The notes beneath the pieces were generated by a model, which saw only the letters and a list, made by a program, of their open reading frames with translations, was not told where the DNA came from and made no database searches. Below, piece after piece: positions 30,284 to 42,100 of a stretch of 64,000 nt of DNA. Position 1 is the stretch's first letter. The number at the start of each line of letters is the position of its first letter. This DNA comes from Phymorhynchus buccinoides (taxonomy: Eukaryota > Mollusca > Gastropoda > Neogastropoda > Raphitomidae): assembly GCA_017654935.2 (NCBI GenBank), contig CM065710.1:22667394-22731393 (forward strand), in the 5' to 3' direction. The position numbers and the translations under genes were made by a program.

Positions 30284-31490
30284 ATTCTTGGCACACCTAT
30301 GATCCATTTCAATTTTCTTTTATGATCAAGTCAGCAGTTTAGGCTGTTGTGACTAACACATTCTTGCTTATACACATGCCAGCATACAGACACACACACT
30401 ACTACTATACATCAACATATCAATCGCATCTGTGACTTCACAATCCAGCACACACACACACACACACACAAGATTAGCACAACCCTATGTTTAGCTGCAA
30501 ACTCATCAATATCAACAGACACTGGATGCAATCTAAAGCAGAAGTTCCGTCAAACACTCGCAGTCTGCTTTTGAACATGTCTTGTAAACATTTAACGAGT
30601 AACCACCGATTAAAAAATATAACCACCTATTTTTTTTAAATCACACACACAATCCCACAAAATTCTTAACAATTATCAACTTGAATACTGTAGTCTAGAG
30701 TTTGATTTACTAACAATAGTTTTACCCTGAAAGGTTCAGTTTTCTTGATAACTCACAGAGTACCAAGGGGGCTGTGTGCCCCTCAAAATGACACAAACAA
30801 TGACGCAAGCATGACGTGATGTCTCTATGATTTCAAGGGGGGTACGCATGTACCCAACCAACGCGCAGACCTGTTAGTACTCTATCAAACCCCCTCGTCC
30901 TCTCTCTTTCCCCTTCTCTTTTATGCATGAGCATGCACATACACACACACATAATTTCATCTCTTTTCCACAACAATCAAGATTGCGATCAAACTCACCG
31001 AATGGATTCTTAATTGTATTGTTATGTACATGAAATGAAAACAAAACAAAACAAAAAAGTGAGGAATGGATATAAACAATTTGAAATGGGTATGGGGAAA
31101 TTGTGAAGAATTCACAAAAAGAAAATAAATATGATCAGAACACTCTTTCTTTACGTTTGGTCAAAACATCACAATCGATCGTGGATCCAAAAAAATGCAC
31201 ACACATACAGATTGCAAGTTCACCGTCTTTTCTGCTTTTTTCATTCCTTTTATGCGTGTGCACACACAAACACACAGATATTCCTGTCACCACTGCATTT
31301 CACTCTCTCTCTCTCTCTCTTAACACACATAAAAGGCATCAAGCATTCCACTATATCCTCATGTCTCTCTTCCTACCCCCACTATCCCTCGTCTATCCTC
31401 ATTCTTGTCACTGTCGCACTCTATAGGTAATCGTCAGAAAGACTCCATCGTTTCAGTGTCAAAACCCAGAACAATAAAGCATCAAGGACC
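30284..31490. other. SLC25A44 3' intergenic DNA
   Basis: CA-rich microsatellites (30385-30470, 31250-31335) and AT-rich spacer. No gene recognised. Confidence 0.5.
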
Positions 31491-31494
31491 TCCC

Positions 31495-32760
31495 TCTCTC
31501 CCTCCCCATTGCCCAACACCAGCGCACTCTACCCTTACAATGGCCCAACAGACTCCAACCTTTTCACGTCCAGAACAACGACAAATCTCCCTCTCTCTCT
31601 CCCCATTGCCCAACACCAGCGCACTCTACCCTTACAATGGCCCAACAGACTCCAACCTTTTCACGTCCAGAACAACGACAAATCTCCCTCTCTCCCTCCC
31701 CATTGCCCAACACCAGCGCACTCTACCCTTACAATGGCCCAACAGACTCCAACCTTTTCACGTCCAGAACAACGACAAATCTCCCTCTCTCCCTCCCCAT
31801 TGCCCAACACCAGCGCACTCTACCCTTACAATGGCCCAACAGACTCCAACCTTTTCACGTCCAGAACAACGACAAATCTCCCTCTCTCTCTCCCCATTGC
31901 CCAACACCAGCGCACTCTACCCTTACAATGGCCCAACAGACTCCAACCTTTTCACATCTAGAACAACGACAAATCTCCCTGTCTCCCTCCCCATTGCCCA
32001 ACACCAGCGCACTCTACCCTTACAATGGCCCAACAGACTCCAACCTTTTCACATCTAGAACAACGACAAATCTCCCTCTCTCCCTCCCCATTGCCCAACA
32101 CCAGCGCACTCTACCCTTACAATGGCCCAACAGACTCCAACCTTTTCACATCTAGAACAACGACAAATCTCCCTCTCTCCCTCCCCATTGCCCAACACCA
32201 GCGCACTCTACCCTTACAATGGCCCAACAGACTCCAACCTTTTCACATCTAGAACAACGACAAATCTCCCTCTCTCCCTCCCCATTGCCCAACACCAGCG
32301 CACTCTACCCTTACAATGGCCCAACAGACTCCAACCTTTTCACATCTAGAACAACGACAAATCTCCCTCTCTCCCTCCCCATTGCCCAACACCAGCGCAC
32401 TCTACCCTTACAATGGCCCAACAGACTCCAACCTTTTCACATCTAGAACAACGACAAATCTCCCTCTCTCCCTCCCCATTGCCCAACACCAGCGCACTCT
32501 ACCCTTACAATGGCCCAACAGACTCCAACCTTTTCACGTCCAGAACAACGACAAATCTCCCTCTCTCCCTCCCCATTGCCCAACATCAGCGCACTCTACC
32601 CTTACAATGGTCCAACAGACTCCAACCTTTTCACGTCTAGAACAACGACAAATCTCCCTCTCTCCCTCCCCATTGCCCAACACCAGCGCACTCTACCCTT
32701 ACAATGGCCCAACAGACTCCAACCTTTTCACGTCTAGAACAACGACAAATCTCCCTCACA
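31495..32760 (-). repeat. 97-bp minisatellite seeded on the SLC25A44 exon 5 end
   Basis: Thirteen copies of a 97-bp unit. Its + strand text ccccattgcccaacaccagc / gcgcactctacccttacaat / ggcccaacagactccaacct is a diverged copy of the true exon 5 end at about 32896-32960 (ccccattccccatcaccagc / gcgcactctgtccttgtaat / ggtccagcagactccaccgt). Each unit thus carries remains of the last 17 or so codons and stop region of SLC25A44, now broken. Several in-frame-looking ORFs arise from the periodicity only. Confidence 0.88.
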
Positions 32761-32907
32761 CCCACACAGAGTCGAACTTCCTCCCCAGTGTTAATTCTAT
32801 CTTGGATATCAGGGGATGGGAATCAGCACATGATTATGTCTCCAGACTGTTAGAGGGTCGCATGCACACACACACTCTGTCACTCCTCTCTCCCTCCCCA
32901 TTCCCCA

Positions 32908-33096
32908 TCACCAGCGCACTCTGTCCTTGTAATGGTCCAGCAGACTCCACCGTTTGACGGTCTCGTAGCCGAGGACGATGAAGAAGGAGAAGGCGACGGA
33001 GGACACGAGGCGAGCGGACAGACCTTTGGTCACCATCCACCATCCCTCGTCCCTCCACAGCGTGTCCACCGTTTCACTGAATGGCTTCCCCTCCAC
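32908..33096 (-). CDS. SLC25A44: SLC25A44 exon 5 (terminal coding exon)
   Basis: Acceptor cttgaccag ends at 33097; encodes VEGKPFSETVDTLWRDEG, then WWMVTKGLSARLVSSVAF..VLGYETVKRWSLLDHYKDRVRW and stop. Matches the C-terminal helix 6 region of the family. Confidence 0.94.
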   Translation of the reverse strand: MEGKPFSETVDTLWRDEGWWMVTKGLSARLVSSVAFSFFIVLGYETVKRWSLLDHYKDRVRW

Positions 33097-35997
33097 CTGG
33101 TCAAGGGAAACAGGTGGACAGAAGACAAGAAATCATGTAGAAAATGTTCAAAGAGCAACAAAGAAACGGCGAGGGCTGGTCTTTAGTACAAAGTTCCCCC
33201 ACCTTATGTGCCTGTAACCTCCACTAATCCGTCACTCTCTTTGACTGAAAACGGGCACATATGTACCCATTGTGGCCTTAGGGCCTGGGAATGCAGAAAA
33301 AGAAGAAGACTCTACCTTTTCCCATTGCTTACTGTCATTTACTATCTTTCTGCCTTATTGGTCCATTCTCCTGTCTTTGTTCTAGAAACTCCTACACAGA
33401 TTTTCTCCAGCCGAAGATGGACATGCTGGGCATGACTATTTCTTAGTTAGGCCCATAACGACAGCATGACGCATCTGCACTTGTATTAAAAGACAGGAGA
33501 TTGTCTGAGCGATTGACAAAGACGAAGAAGAAGAGCAATACGACTGGAACTCGGGTATCCAGAACGCCTGAGGAAAGTGGGGCTTCCAGCACTGAAATAC
33601 AGAGGAGGAGACCTGATGGAAATGTACAGAATGTTGGCCAATGATGAAATATGACAGCCAGGGTATGGGAAACAGGCGTACAAAAGGCAAGAAAGCCTGA
33701 AAGAAAACATTCAGAGAAAAACAAAACAAAAAGTAAAAAGTGCCCAAATTCCAGGAACTGATATATTAACATTAACATTGGTGCCAATGAACAATTCAGA
33801 ACACAGCACACGAGGCCATCAACATTGGTGCCAATGAACAATTCAGAACACAGCACACGAGGCCATCAACATTAACACTGGTGCCAATGTACAATTCAGA
33901 ACACAGCACATGAGGCCATCAACATTAACATTGGTGCCAATGTACAATTCAGAACACAGCACACAAGGCCATCAACATTGGTGCCAATGTACAATTCAGA
34001 ACACAGCACACAAGGCCATCAACATTAACATTGGTGCCAATGTACAATTCAGAACACAGCACATGAGGCCATCAACATTAACATTGGTGCCAATGTACAA
34101 TTCAGAACACAGCACACGAGGCCATCAACATAAACATTGGTGCCAATGTACAATTCAGAACACAGCACATGAGGCCATCAACATTAACATTGGTGCCAAT
34201 GTACAATTCAGAACACAGCACATGAGGCCATCAACATTAACATTGGTGCCAATGTACAATTCAGAACACAGCACATGAGGCCATCAACATTAACATTGGT
34301 GCCAATGTACAATTCAGAACACAGCACATGAGGCCATCAACATTAACATTGGTGCCAATGTACAATTCAGAACACAGCACATGAGGCCATCAACATTAAC
34401 ATTGGTGCCAATGTACAATTCAGAACACAGCACACGAGGCCATCAACATATACATTGGTGCCAATGTACAATTCAGAACACAGCACACAAGGCCATCAAC
34501 ATTAACATTGGTGCCAATGTACAATTCAGAACACAGCACACAAGGCCATCAACATTAACATTGGTGCCAATGTACAATTCAGAACACAGCACACAAGGCC
34601 ATCAACATTGGTGCCAATGTACAATTCAGAACACAGCACACGAGGCCATCAACATATACATTGGTTCCAATGTACAATTCAGAACACAGCACACGAGGCC
34701 ATCAACATCAACATTGGTGCCAATGTACAATTCAGAACACAGCACACAAGGCCATCAACATTGGTGCCAATGTACAATTCAGAACACAGCACACGAGGCC
34801 ATCAACATCAACATTGGTGCCAATGTACAATTCAGAACACAGCACACAAGGCCATCAACATTAACATTGGTGCCAATGTACAATTCAGAACACAGCACAC
34901 GAGGCCATCAACATTAACATTGGTGCCAATGTACAATTCAGAACACAGCACACAAGGCCATCAACATTGGTGCCAATGTACAATTCAGAACACAGCACAC
35001 GAGGCCATCAACATATACATTGGTTCCAATGTACAATTCAGAACACAGCACACAAGGCCATCAACATTAACATTGGTGCCAATGTACAATTCAGAACACA
35101 GCACACGAGGCCATCAACATTAACATTGGTGCCAATGTACAATTCAGAACACAGCACACAAGGCCATCAACATATACATTGGTTCCAATGTACAATTCAG
35201 AACACAGCACACAAGGCCATCAACATATACATTGGTTCCAATGTACAATTCAGAACACAGCACACGAGGCCATCAACATCAACATTGGTGCCAATGTACA
35301 ATTCAGAGCACAGCACATGAGGCCATCAACATTAACTCTTTCTATACTAACCTGCGCTCTCGTCGCAGGGCATGCGCACAACGCCTCGTTACTAAGGTAA
35401 CGGGATATCGCATGTGAACTTTAAAAATTCATAGTTCATAGGTTAACAGTCATGCGTGCTTCAAAGTGGCTCAGGGCTACTACTACGTTTCATTCATGCC
35501 TCTGACACTGATTGGCTGACTGCCGGCTATTTTGGGACCTTAAAATTATATTTTTGCTATTATGAGTGTGCCTGGCTTGACAAAACATGCATTTATTTTA
35601 AAATATCACAAATCAAAACGAATCAAGTGGATGCTTTGAAACTGTTGCAGGTGTTAGTACTGTATATTGTGTACATATTGCCTAAATGTCACGTTTGTAT
35701 CTGTTACCATTATTTAGAAAATAATTTTCTAGCAACCTATGCAAATCGGCCAGTACAGAACGCTTGCAAAGGGAAGCAACTGGCCAGCATGGAATGAGTT
35801 AACATTGATGCCAATGTACAATTCAGAACACAGCACATCAGTATAATAAGTATATAATCAGTATAAGTATTATTATAGTCACAGAGGCGTCTCTGTGAAA
35901 TTCGGGTTGCTCCCACCCGGAGAGCGCGTCGCAGCCAGAGGCGCGACACCCAATTTTTTTTTTTTTTTTTTTGCATGCAATTTTTGTCACTGATGAT

Positions 35998-36032
<35 letters not shown>

Positions 36033-36071
36033 GCCACTGGGTTTAACGTATGCTAAGTGCATGGGCACACG

Positions 36072-36102
<31 letters not shown>

Positions 36103-39100
36103 TCCACGTTCAGACCGTTAAGGCCTAGTGCAGAATGAGAGGAAAAAATCCCCTGTACCCAGGTTCGAACTCAGGTTTACTTGACACGAAGCGAACGCGC
36201 TACCACTGTGCCACTCTACACCACATGAGGCCATCAACATAAAGTGGCAAAACCGACTGCATTTTTAAAAAAATTAAAAACTCATTTGTCTATCACAACG
36301 TAAGTGCGCCCTCTGTGCAAACTTTTGCGGCACATCTGGTTAGGCTTGGAGGGACGAGCCCTTCAAGTTCGACACAGAGTATGATCACCCAACCAACATG
36401 GAGCTGACAGAAGAGGCCTAAGGTGTTGTAAGTAATCCTATGTAAAATAGTGAAAGAAAGAACACGTTATGTGAGCGAGTTTATGAGCCGAGTTCGTGGG
36501 CTGCAATTTTTTTTAAGTGACAATCATGATGATGACGATGACGACGATAACAATGATGATGACAATAATAGCAACAGTAATTAGCGGTACCCATGCAGGT
36601 AAGCCAGCCTGTGTCTGACTGTAACTTCCACATAGCAGAGGAGAAAGCTGCTATTTGGAGGGCTGGCCTGGAACTTTGTTTACAATGAAGATGCCTTGCC
36701 CAGGGTACATCTCCACTCTCTCGGCCAAGAGGACTTGAGGACAGCTGGCATTGGGGGAAGTGAAGGTCCCCAAAGGCCAACTAATCCCCTTGGCTGCAGC
36801 ACTCATACCCATAACCCACCTGGATGCGGGCGCGGATGACGTCCAGCGGATTGGTGATCAGGGCCGAGCACACGCCGCTCAGGGGCCCCGCCAGGGTGCG
36901 GATTAACAACCGGGGGGCCCAGTCCGGGGACACCATGGTCAGCCCATCTGCACCGAAAGAAAAGAGGGGTGTCATCACACACTGAACACAGCAGTCCAAT
37001 GGTAACGTCTGCTTGGCTGAGGGAACGGCCATGTAGGCAAAACCTCGTCTCAGACTTTAACTCTCAAAAATCATCTTCCCCACCCCATCCACAAAGTAGC
37101 TTTTGTTCAAACCCAGGAACCCCTGTTTGAGGAAAATGGACTCCACCATTGCCTGCCACCCCTCATTCATCTTATTCACCACATCACACAACCATCACAA
37201 GACAGGTATGAGCAAATCATATCAATGAATACAAAATATCTCTTGAAGTTCACCTGGGAACCCCTGTGGGAGATAAATGGACTCTACCACTACCAGCCAA
37301 CCCTCAGTAATCTCACTCACCGGAAAACAAACCGTAGAAGAACCACCATAGTACACTATTGTATTACCTGTTAAACACATCAGCAATCCTTTGTACAAAC
37401 CCAGGAACGCCTGTTTGTGGTAAATTGACTGTACCCCTACCTGCCACCCCTCAGTAAGGTCATCTCACTCACCGGAATACATGTCGTAGAAGAACCACCA
37501 TAGAGCACTGTTGGGAGCGAAGCACATCAGGGACACAAAGTATCCTTTGTAGAAGCCCAGGAACCCCTGTTTGACGTAAATGGACTCAACCACCGCCGCC
37601 ACGGCCCCAAAGCGCGAGTGCCTTGCCTGGTCCGACACGCGCACCGCTTGAATGGAGGCCAGCTTTTGCTGCTGGGCCTGCAATGAAGATTGAACAAAAC
37701 ACGTGGTGATAACGAAGGGTTCACTGAGTACAGCACAACATGAATGGGCTGAAAGGTTCTATCAGAATCACAAAAGGAACAGTTTCTGCAGCTGGCTCGG
37801 CAGTTTGGCCCATTGGCTTTTGAATTGCAACATTTTGTTATAAGACAAAGAAGATGAAAGAGAGGGAGGAGCAAAAGAAGAGGAAGAAAAGAAGGAAGAA
37901 GAATGATGAGAAGATGAAGAGGAGGAGAAGAATAAGAAGCAGGAGGAAAAGAAGGAAGAGGCGGAGATGGAAAAAAAAGAAATTATTCATCGATACCCTA
38001 CAGTAATAACCATCTACCTAGTCGGACCCAGCACTACGCCCCCCACCCCTCCCTTCCCCACTTATTCCTTCCTATCGTAACAGTAAACACTATGAATCGA
38101 CCACCTAAACCAAAACAGAAGATGTAAAAGGCAAAGAAGAAGCTAGAGAAGGGAAAGTTCAGTGATCCAGTCATACATAAACCAGGCATGGTAGTGAGGG
38201 CAAAGTGGGTTTCGCGGAAGAATATCCAGCCGATTCTGCATTTCATTTGAAAGATGTCGACTCAAACTAAAATGATGAAGTTGGGCGTCAAAATGAAGAA
38301 GAAGAAGAAAAAGAAGCACTAGGATCACAAATCTGGAAACGTGTGGCGTGAGCTAGGCCGCGCACGACTGCTAACTTCGGCGGGAAGTTGCTTGTTCAGT
38401 CATTCACATCCGGTTCCGTGAAGCAATTGCATAGGTTTTAACGGACGTAATTTTTAGGCACTCGAGCAAATTTTTACCCCAGCTTTTTTTTTTTTTTTTT
38501 TTTTGGTTGTTCATTTCACTTTTGCGGATTTTCGGCGATTCGCGGAGGTCTACCATGCCTGATAAAGAGATGAACAAAGCAGCTACCTGGTGGACCCCGG
38601 CGCTGCCCCCCTCCTTCCTGCTGCCCATCAGCATGAGGTGCTGGGTCACAATGTCCAGGGGCACGGCCAGCGTCTGACCCACCACCGAAGCCATGCCTCC
38701 GGACATAAATGACAGCGTGCGCGTGTTGGTCACTTCGAAATGGCCTGTCAGGTGGTGCCGCGTCCATTCATAGCTGCACACAACACACAACACGATGGCC
38801 TGTCAGATGGTGTGTCGTCCATTCATAGCTGCACACAACACACAACAAGATGGCCTGTCAGGTGGTGTGTCGTCCATTCATAGCTGCACACAACACACAA
38901 CAAGATGGCCTGTCAGGTGGTGTCGTCCATTCATAGCTGCACACAACACACAACACGATGGCCTGTCAGATGGTGTGTCATCCATTCATAGCTGCACACA
39001 ACACACAACACGATGGCCTGTCAGGTGGTGTGTCGTCCATTCATAGCTGCACACAACACACAACACGATGGCCTGTCAGGTGGTGTGTCGTCCATTCATA

Positions 39101-42100
39101 GCTGCACACAACACGATGGCCTGTCAGGTGGTGTGTCGTCCATTCATAGCTGCACACAACACACAACAAGATGGCCTGTCAGGTGGTGTGTCGTCCATTC
39201 ATAGCTGCACACAACACACAACACGATGGCCTGTCAGGTGGTGTGTCATCCATTCATAGCTGCACACAACACGATGGCCTGTCAGGTGGTGTGTCGTCCA
39301 TTCATAGCTGCACACAACACACAACAAGATGGCCTGTCAGGTGGTGTGTCGTCCATTCATAGCTGCACACAACACACAACACGATGGCCTGTCAGGTGGT
39401 GTGTCGTCCATTCATAGCTGCACACAACACACAACACGATGGCCTGTCAGGTGGTGTGTCATCCATTCATAGCTGCACACAACACGATGGCCTGTCAGGT
39501 GGTGTGTCGTCCATTCATAGCTGCACACAACACACAAGATGGCCTATCAGGTGGTGTGTCGTCCATTCATAGCTGCACACAACACACAACAAGATGGCCT
39601 GTCAGGTGGTGTGTCGTCCATTCATAGCTGCACACAACACACAACAAGATGGCCTGTCAGGTGGTGTGTCGTCCATTCATAGCTGCACACAACACACAAC
39701 ACGATGGCCTGTCAGGTGGTGTGTCATCCATTCATAGCTGCACACAACACGATGGCCTGTCAGGTGGTGTGTCGTCCATTCATAGCTGCACACAACACAC
39801 AAGATGGCCTGTCAGGTGGTGTGTCGTCCATTCATAGCTGCACACAACACACAACAAGATGGCCTGTCAGGTGGTGTGTCGTCCATTCATAGCTGCACAC
39901 AACACACAAGATGGCCTGTCAGGTGGTGTGTCGTCCATTCATAGCTGCACACAACACACAACAAGATGGCCTGTCAGGTGGTGTGTCGTCCATTCATAGC
40001 TGCACACAACACACAACACGATGGCCTGTCAGGTGGTGTGTCGTCCATTCATAGCTGCACACAACACACAACACGATGGCCTGTCACACATAGCACACAA
40101 CACGATGGCCTGTCAGGTGGTGTGTCGTCCATTCATAGCTGCACACAACACACAAGATGGCCTGTCAGGTGGTGTGTCGTCCATTCATAGCTGCACACAA
40201 CACACAACAAGATGGCCTGTCAGGTGGTGTGTCGTCCATTCATAGCTGCACACAACACACAACAAGATGGCCTGTCAGGTGGTGTGTCGTCCATTCATAG
40301 CTGCACACAACACACAACAAGATGGCCTGTCAGGTGGTGTGTCGTCCATTCATAGCTGCACACAACACACAACAAGATGGCCTGTCAGGTGGTGTGTCGT
40401 CCATTCATAGCTGCACACAACACACAACAAGATGGCCTGTCAGGTGGTGTGTCGTCCATTCATAGCTGCACACAACACACAACAAGATGGCCTGTCAGGT
40501 GGTGTGTCGTCCATTCATAGCTGCACACAACACACAACAAGATGGCCTGTCAGGTGGTGTGTCGTCCATTCATAGCTGCACACAACACACAACAAGATGG
40601 CCTGTCAGGTGGTGTGTCGTCCATTCATAGCTGCACACAACACACAACAAGATGGCCTGTCAGGTGGTGTGTCGTCCATTCATAGCTGCACACAACACAC
40701 AACAATGGCCTGTCAGGTGGCCCATTCATAGTCAGATGGCCTGGTGGTGTCGTCCATTCATAGCACAACACACAACACGATGGCCTGTCAGGTGGTGTGT
40801 CGTCCATTCATAGCTGCACACAACACACAACAAGATGGCCTGTCAGGTGGTGTGTCGTCCATTCATAGCTGCACACAACACACAACAAGATGGCCTGTCA
40901 GGTGGTGTGTCGTCCATTCATAGCTGCACACAACACACAACAAGATGGCCTGTCAGGTGGTGTGTCGTCCATTCATAGCTGCACACAACACACAACACGA
41001 TGGCCTGTCAGGTGGTGTGTCGTCCATTCATAGCTGCACACAACACACAACAAGATGGCCTGTCAGGTGGTGTGTCGTCCATTCATAGCTGCACACAACA
41101 CACAACAAGATGGCCTGTCAGGTGGTGTCAGGTCGTCCATTCATAGCTGCACACAACACACAACAAGATGGCCTGTCAGGTGGTGTGTCGTCCATTCATA
41201 GCTGCACACAACACACAACAAGATGGCCTGTCAGGTGGTGTGTCGTCCATTCATAGCTGCACACAACACACAACAAGATGGCCTGTCAGGTGGTGTGTCG
41301 TCCATTCATAGCTGCACACAACACACAACAAGATGGCCTGTCAGGTGGTGTGTCGTCCATTCATAGCTGCACACAACACACAACACGATGGCCTGTCAGG
41401 TGGTGTGTCATCCATTCATAGCTGCACACAACACGATGGCCTGTCAGGTGGTGTGTCGTCCATTCATAGCTGCACACAACACACAAGATGGCCTATCAGG
41501 TGGTGTGTCGTCCATTCATAGCTGCACACAACACACAACAAGATGGCCTGTCAGGTGGTGTGTCGTCCATTCATAGCTGCACACAACACACAACAAGATG
41601 GCCTGTCAGGTGGTGTGTCGTCCATTCATAGCTGCACACAACACACAACAAGATGGCCTGTCAGGTGGTGTGTCATTCATAGCTGCACACAACAAGATGG
41701 CCTGTCAGGTGGTGTGTCGTCCATTCATAGCTGCACACAACACACAACAAGATGGCCTGTCAGGTGGTGTGTCGTCCATTCATAGCTGCACACAACACAC
41801 AACAAGATGGCCTGTCAGGTGGTGTGTCGTCCATTCATAGCTGCACACAACACACAACAAGATGGCCTGTCAGGTGGTGTGTCGTCCATTCATAGCTGCA
41901 CACAACACACAACAAGATGGCCTGTCAGGTGGTGTGTCGTCCATTCATAGCTGCACACAACACACAACAAGATGGCCTGTCAGGTGGTGTGTCGTCCATT
42001 CATAGCTGCACACAACAAGATGGCCTGTCAGGTGGTGTGTCATCCATTCATAGCTGCACACAACACACAACAAGATGGCCTGTCAGGTGGTGTGTCGTCC

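Larger units (their letters stand above)
33768..36243. repeat. 53-bp minisatellite broken by two insertions
   Basis: About 29 copies of a 53-bp unit (cattggtgccaatgtacaat; tcagaacacagcacacgagg), 33768-35331, continuing at 35803-35841 and 36222-36243 around a TTAA element and a SINE. Unit lengths 41/47/53 follow presence or absence of taaca-like hexamers. In SLC25A44 intron 4. Confidence 0.92.

Noticed and set aside
31405..32957. Several 150-217-codon Pro/Ser-rich ORFs
   Set aside because: Frames through the 97-bp array derived from antisense exon 5 sequence; no independent coding evidence.
33910..35400. His/Gln-rich repeated ORFs
   Set aside because: 53-bp minisatellite; open only because stop codons are absent from the unit.
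36160..36221. tRNA gene on the minus strand
   Set aside because: Box A and B are present, but the sequence runs into a SINE body and the acceptor stem is not closed; it is a SINE head.
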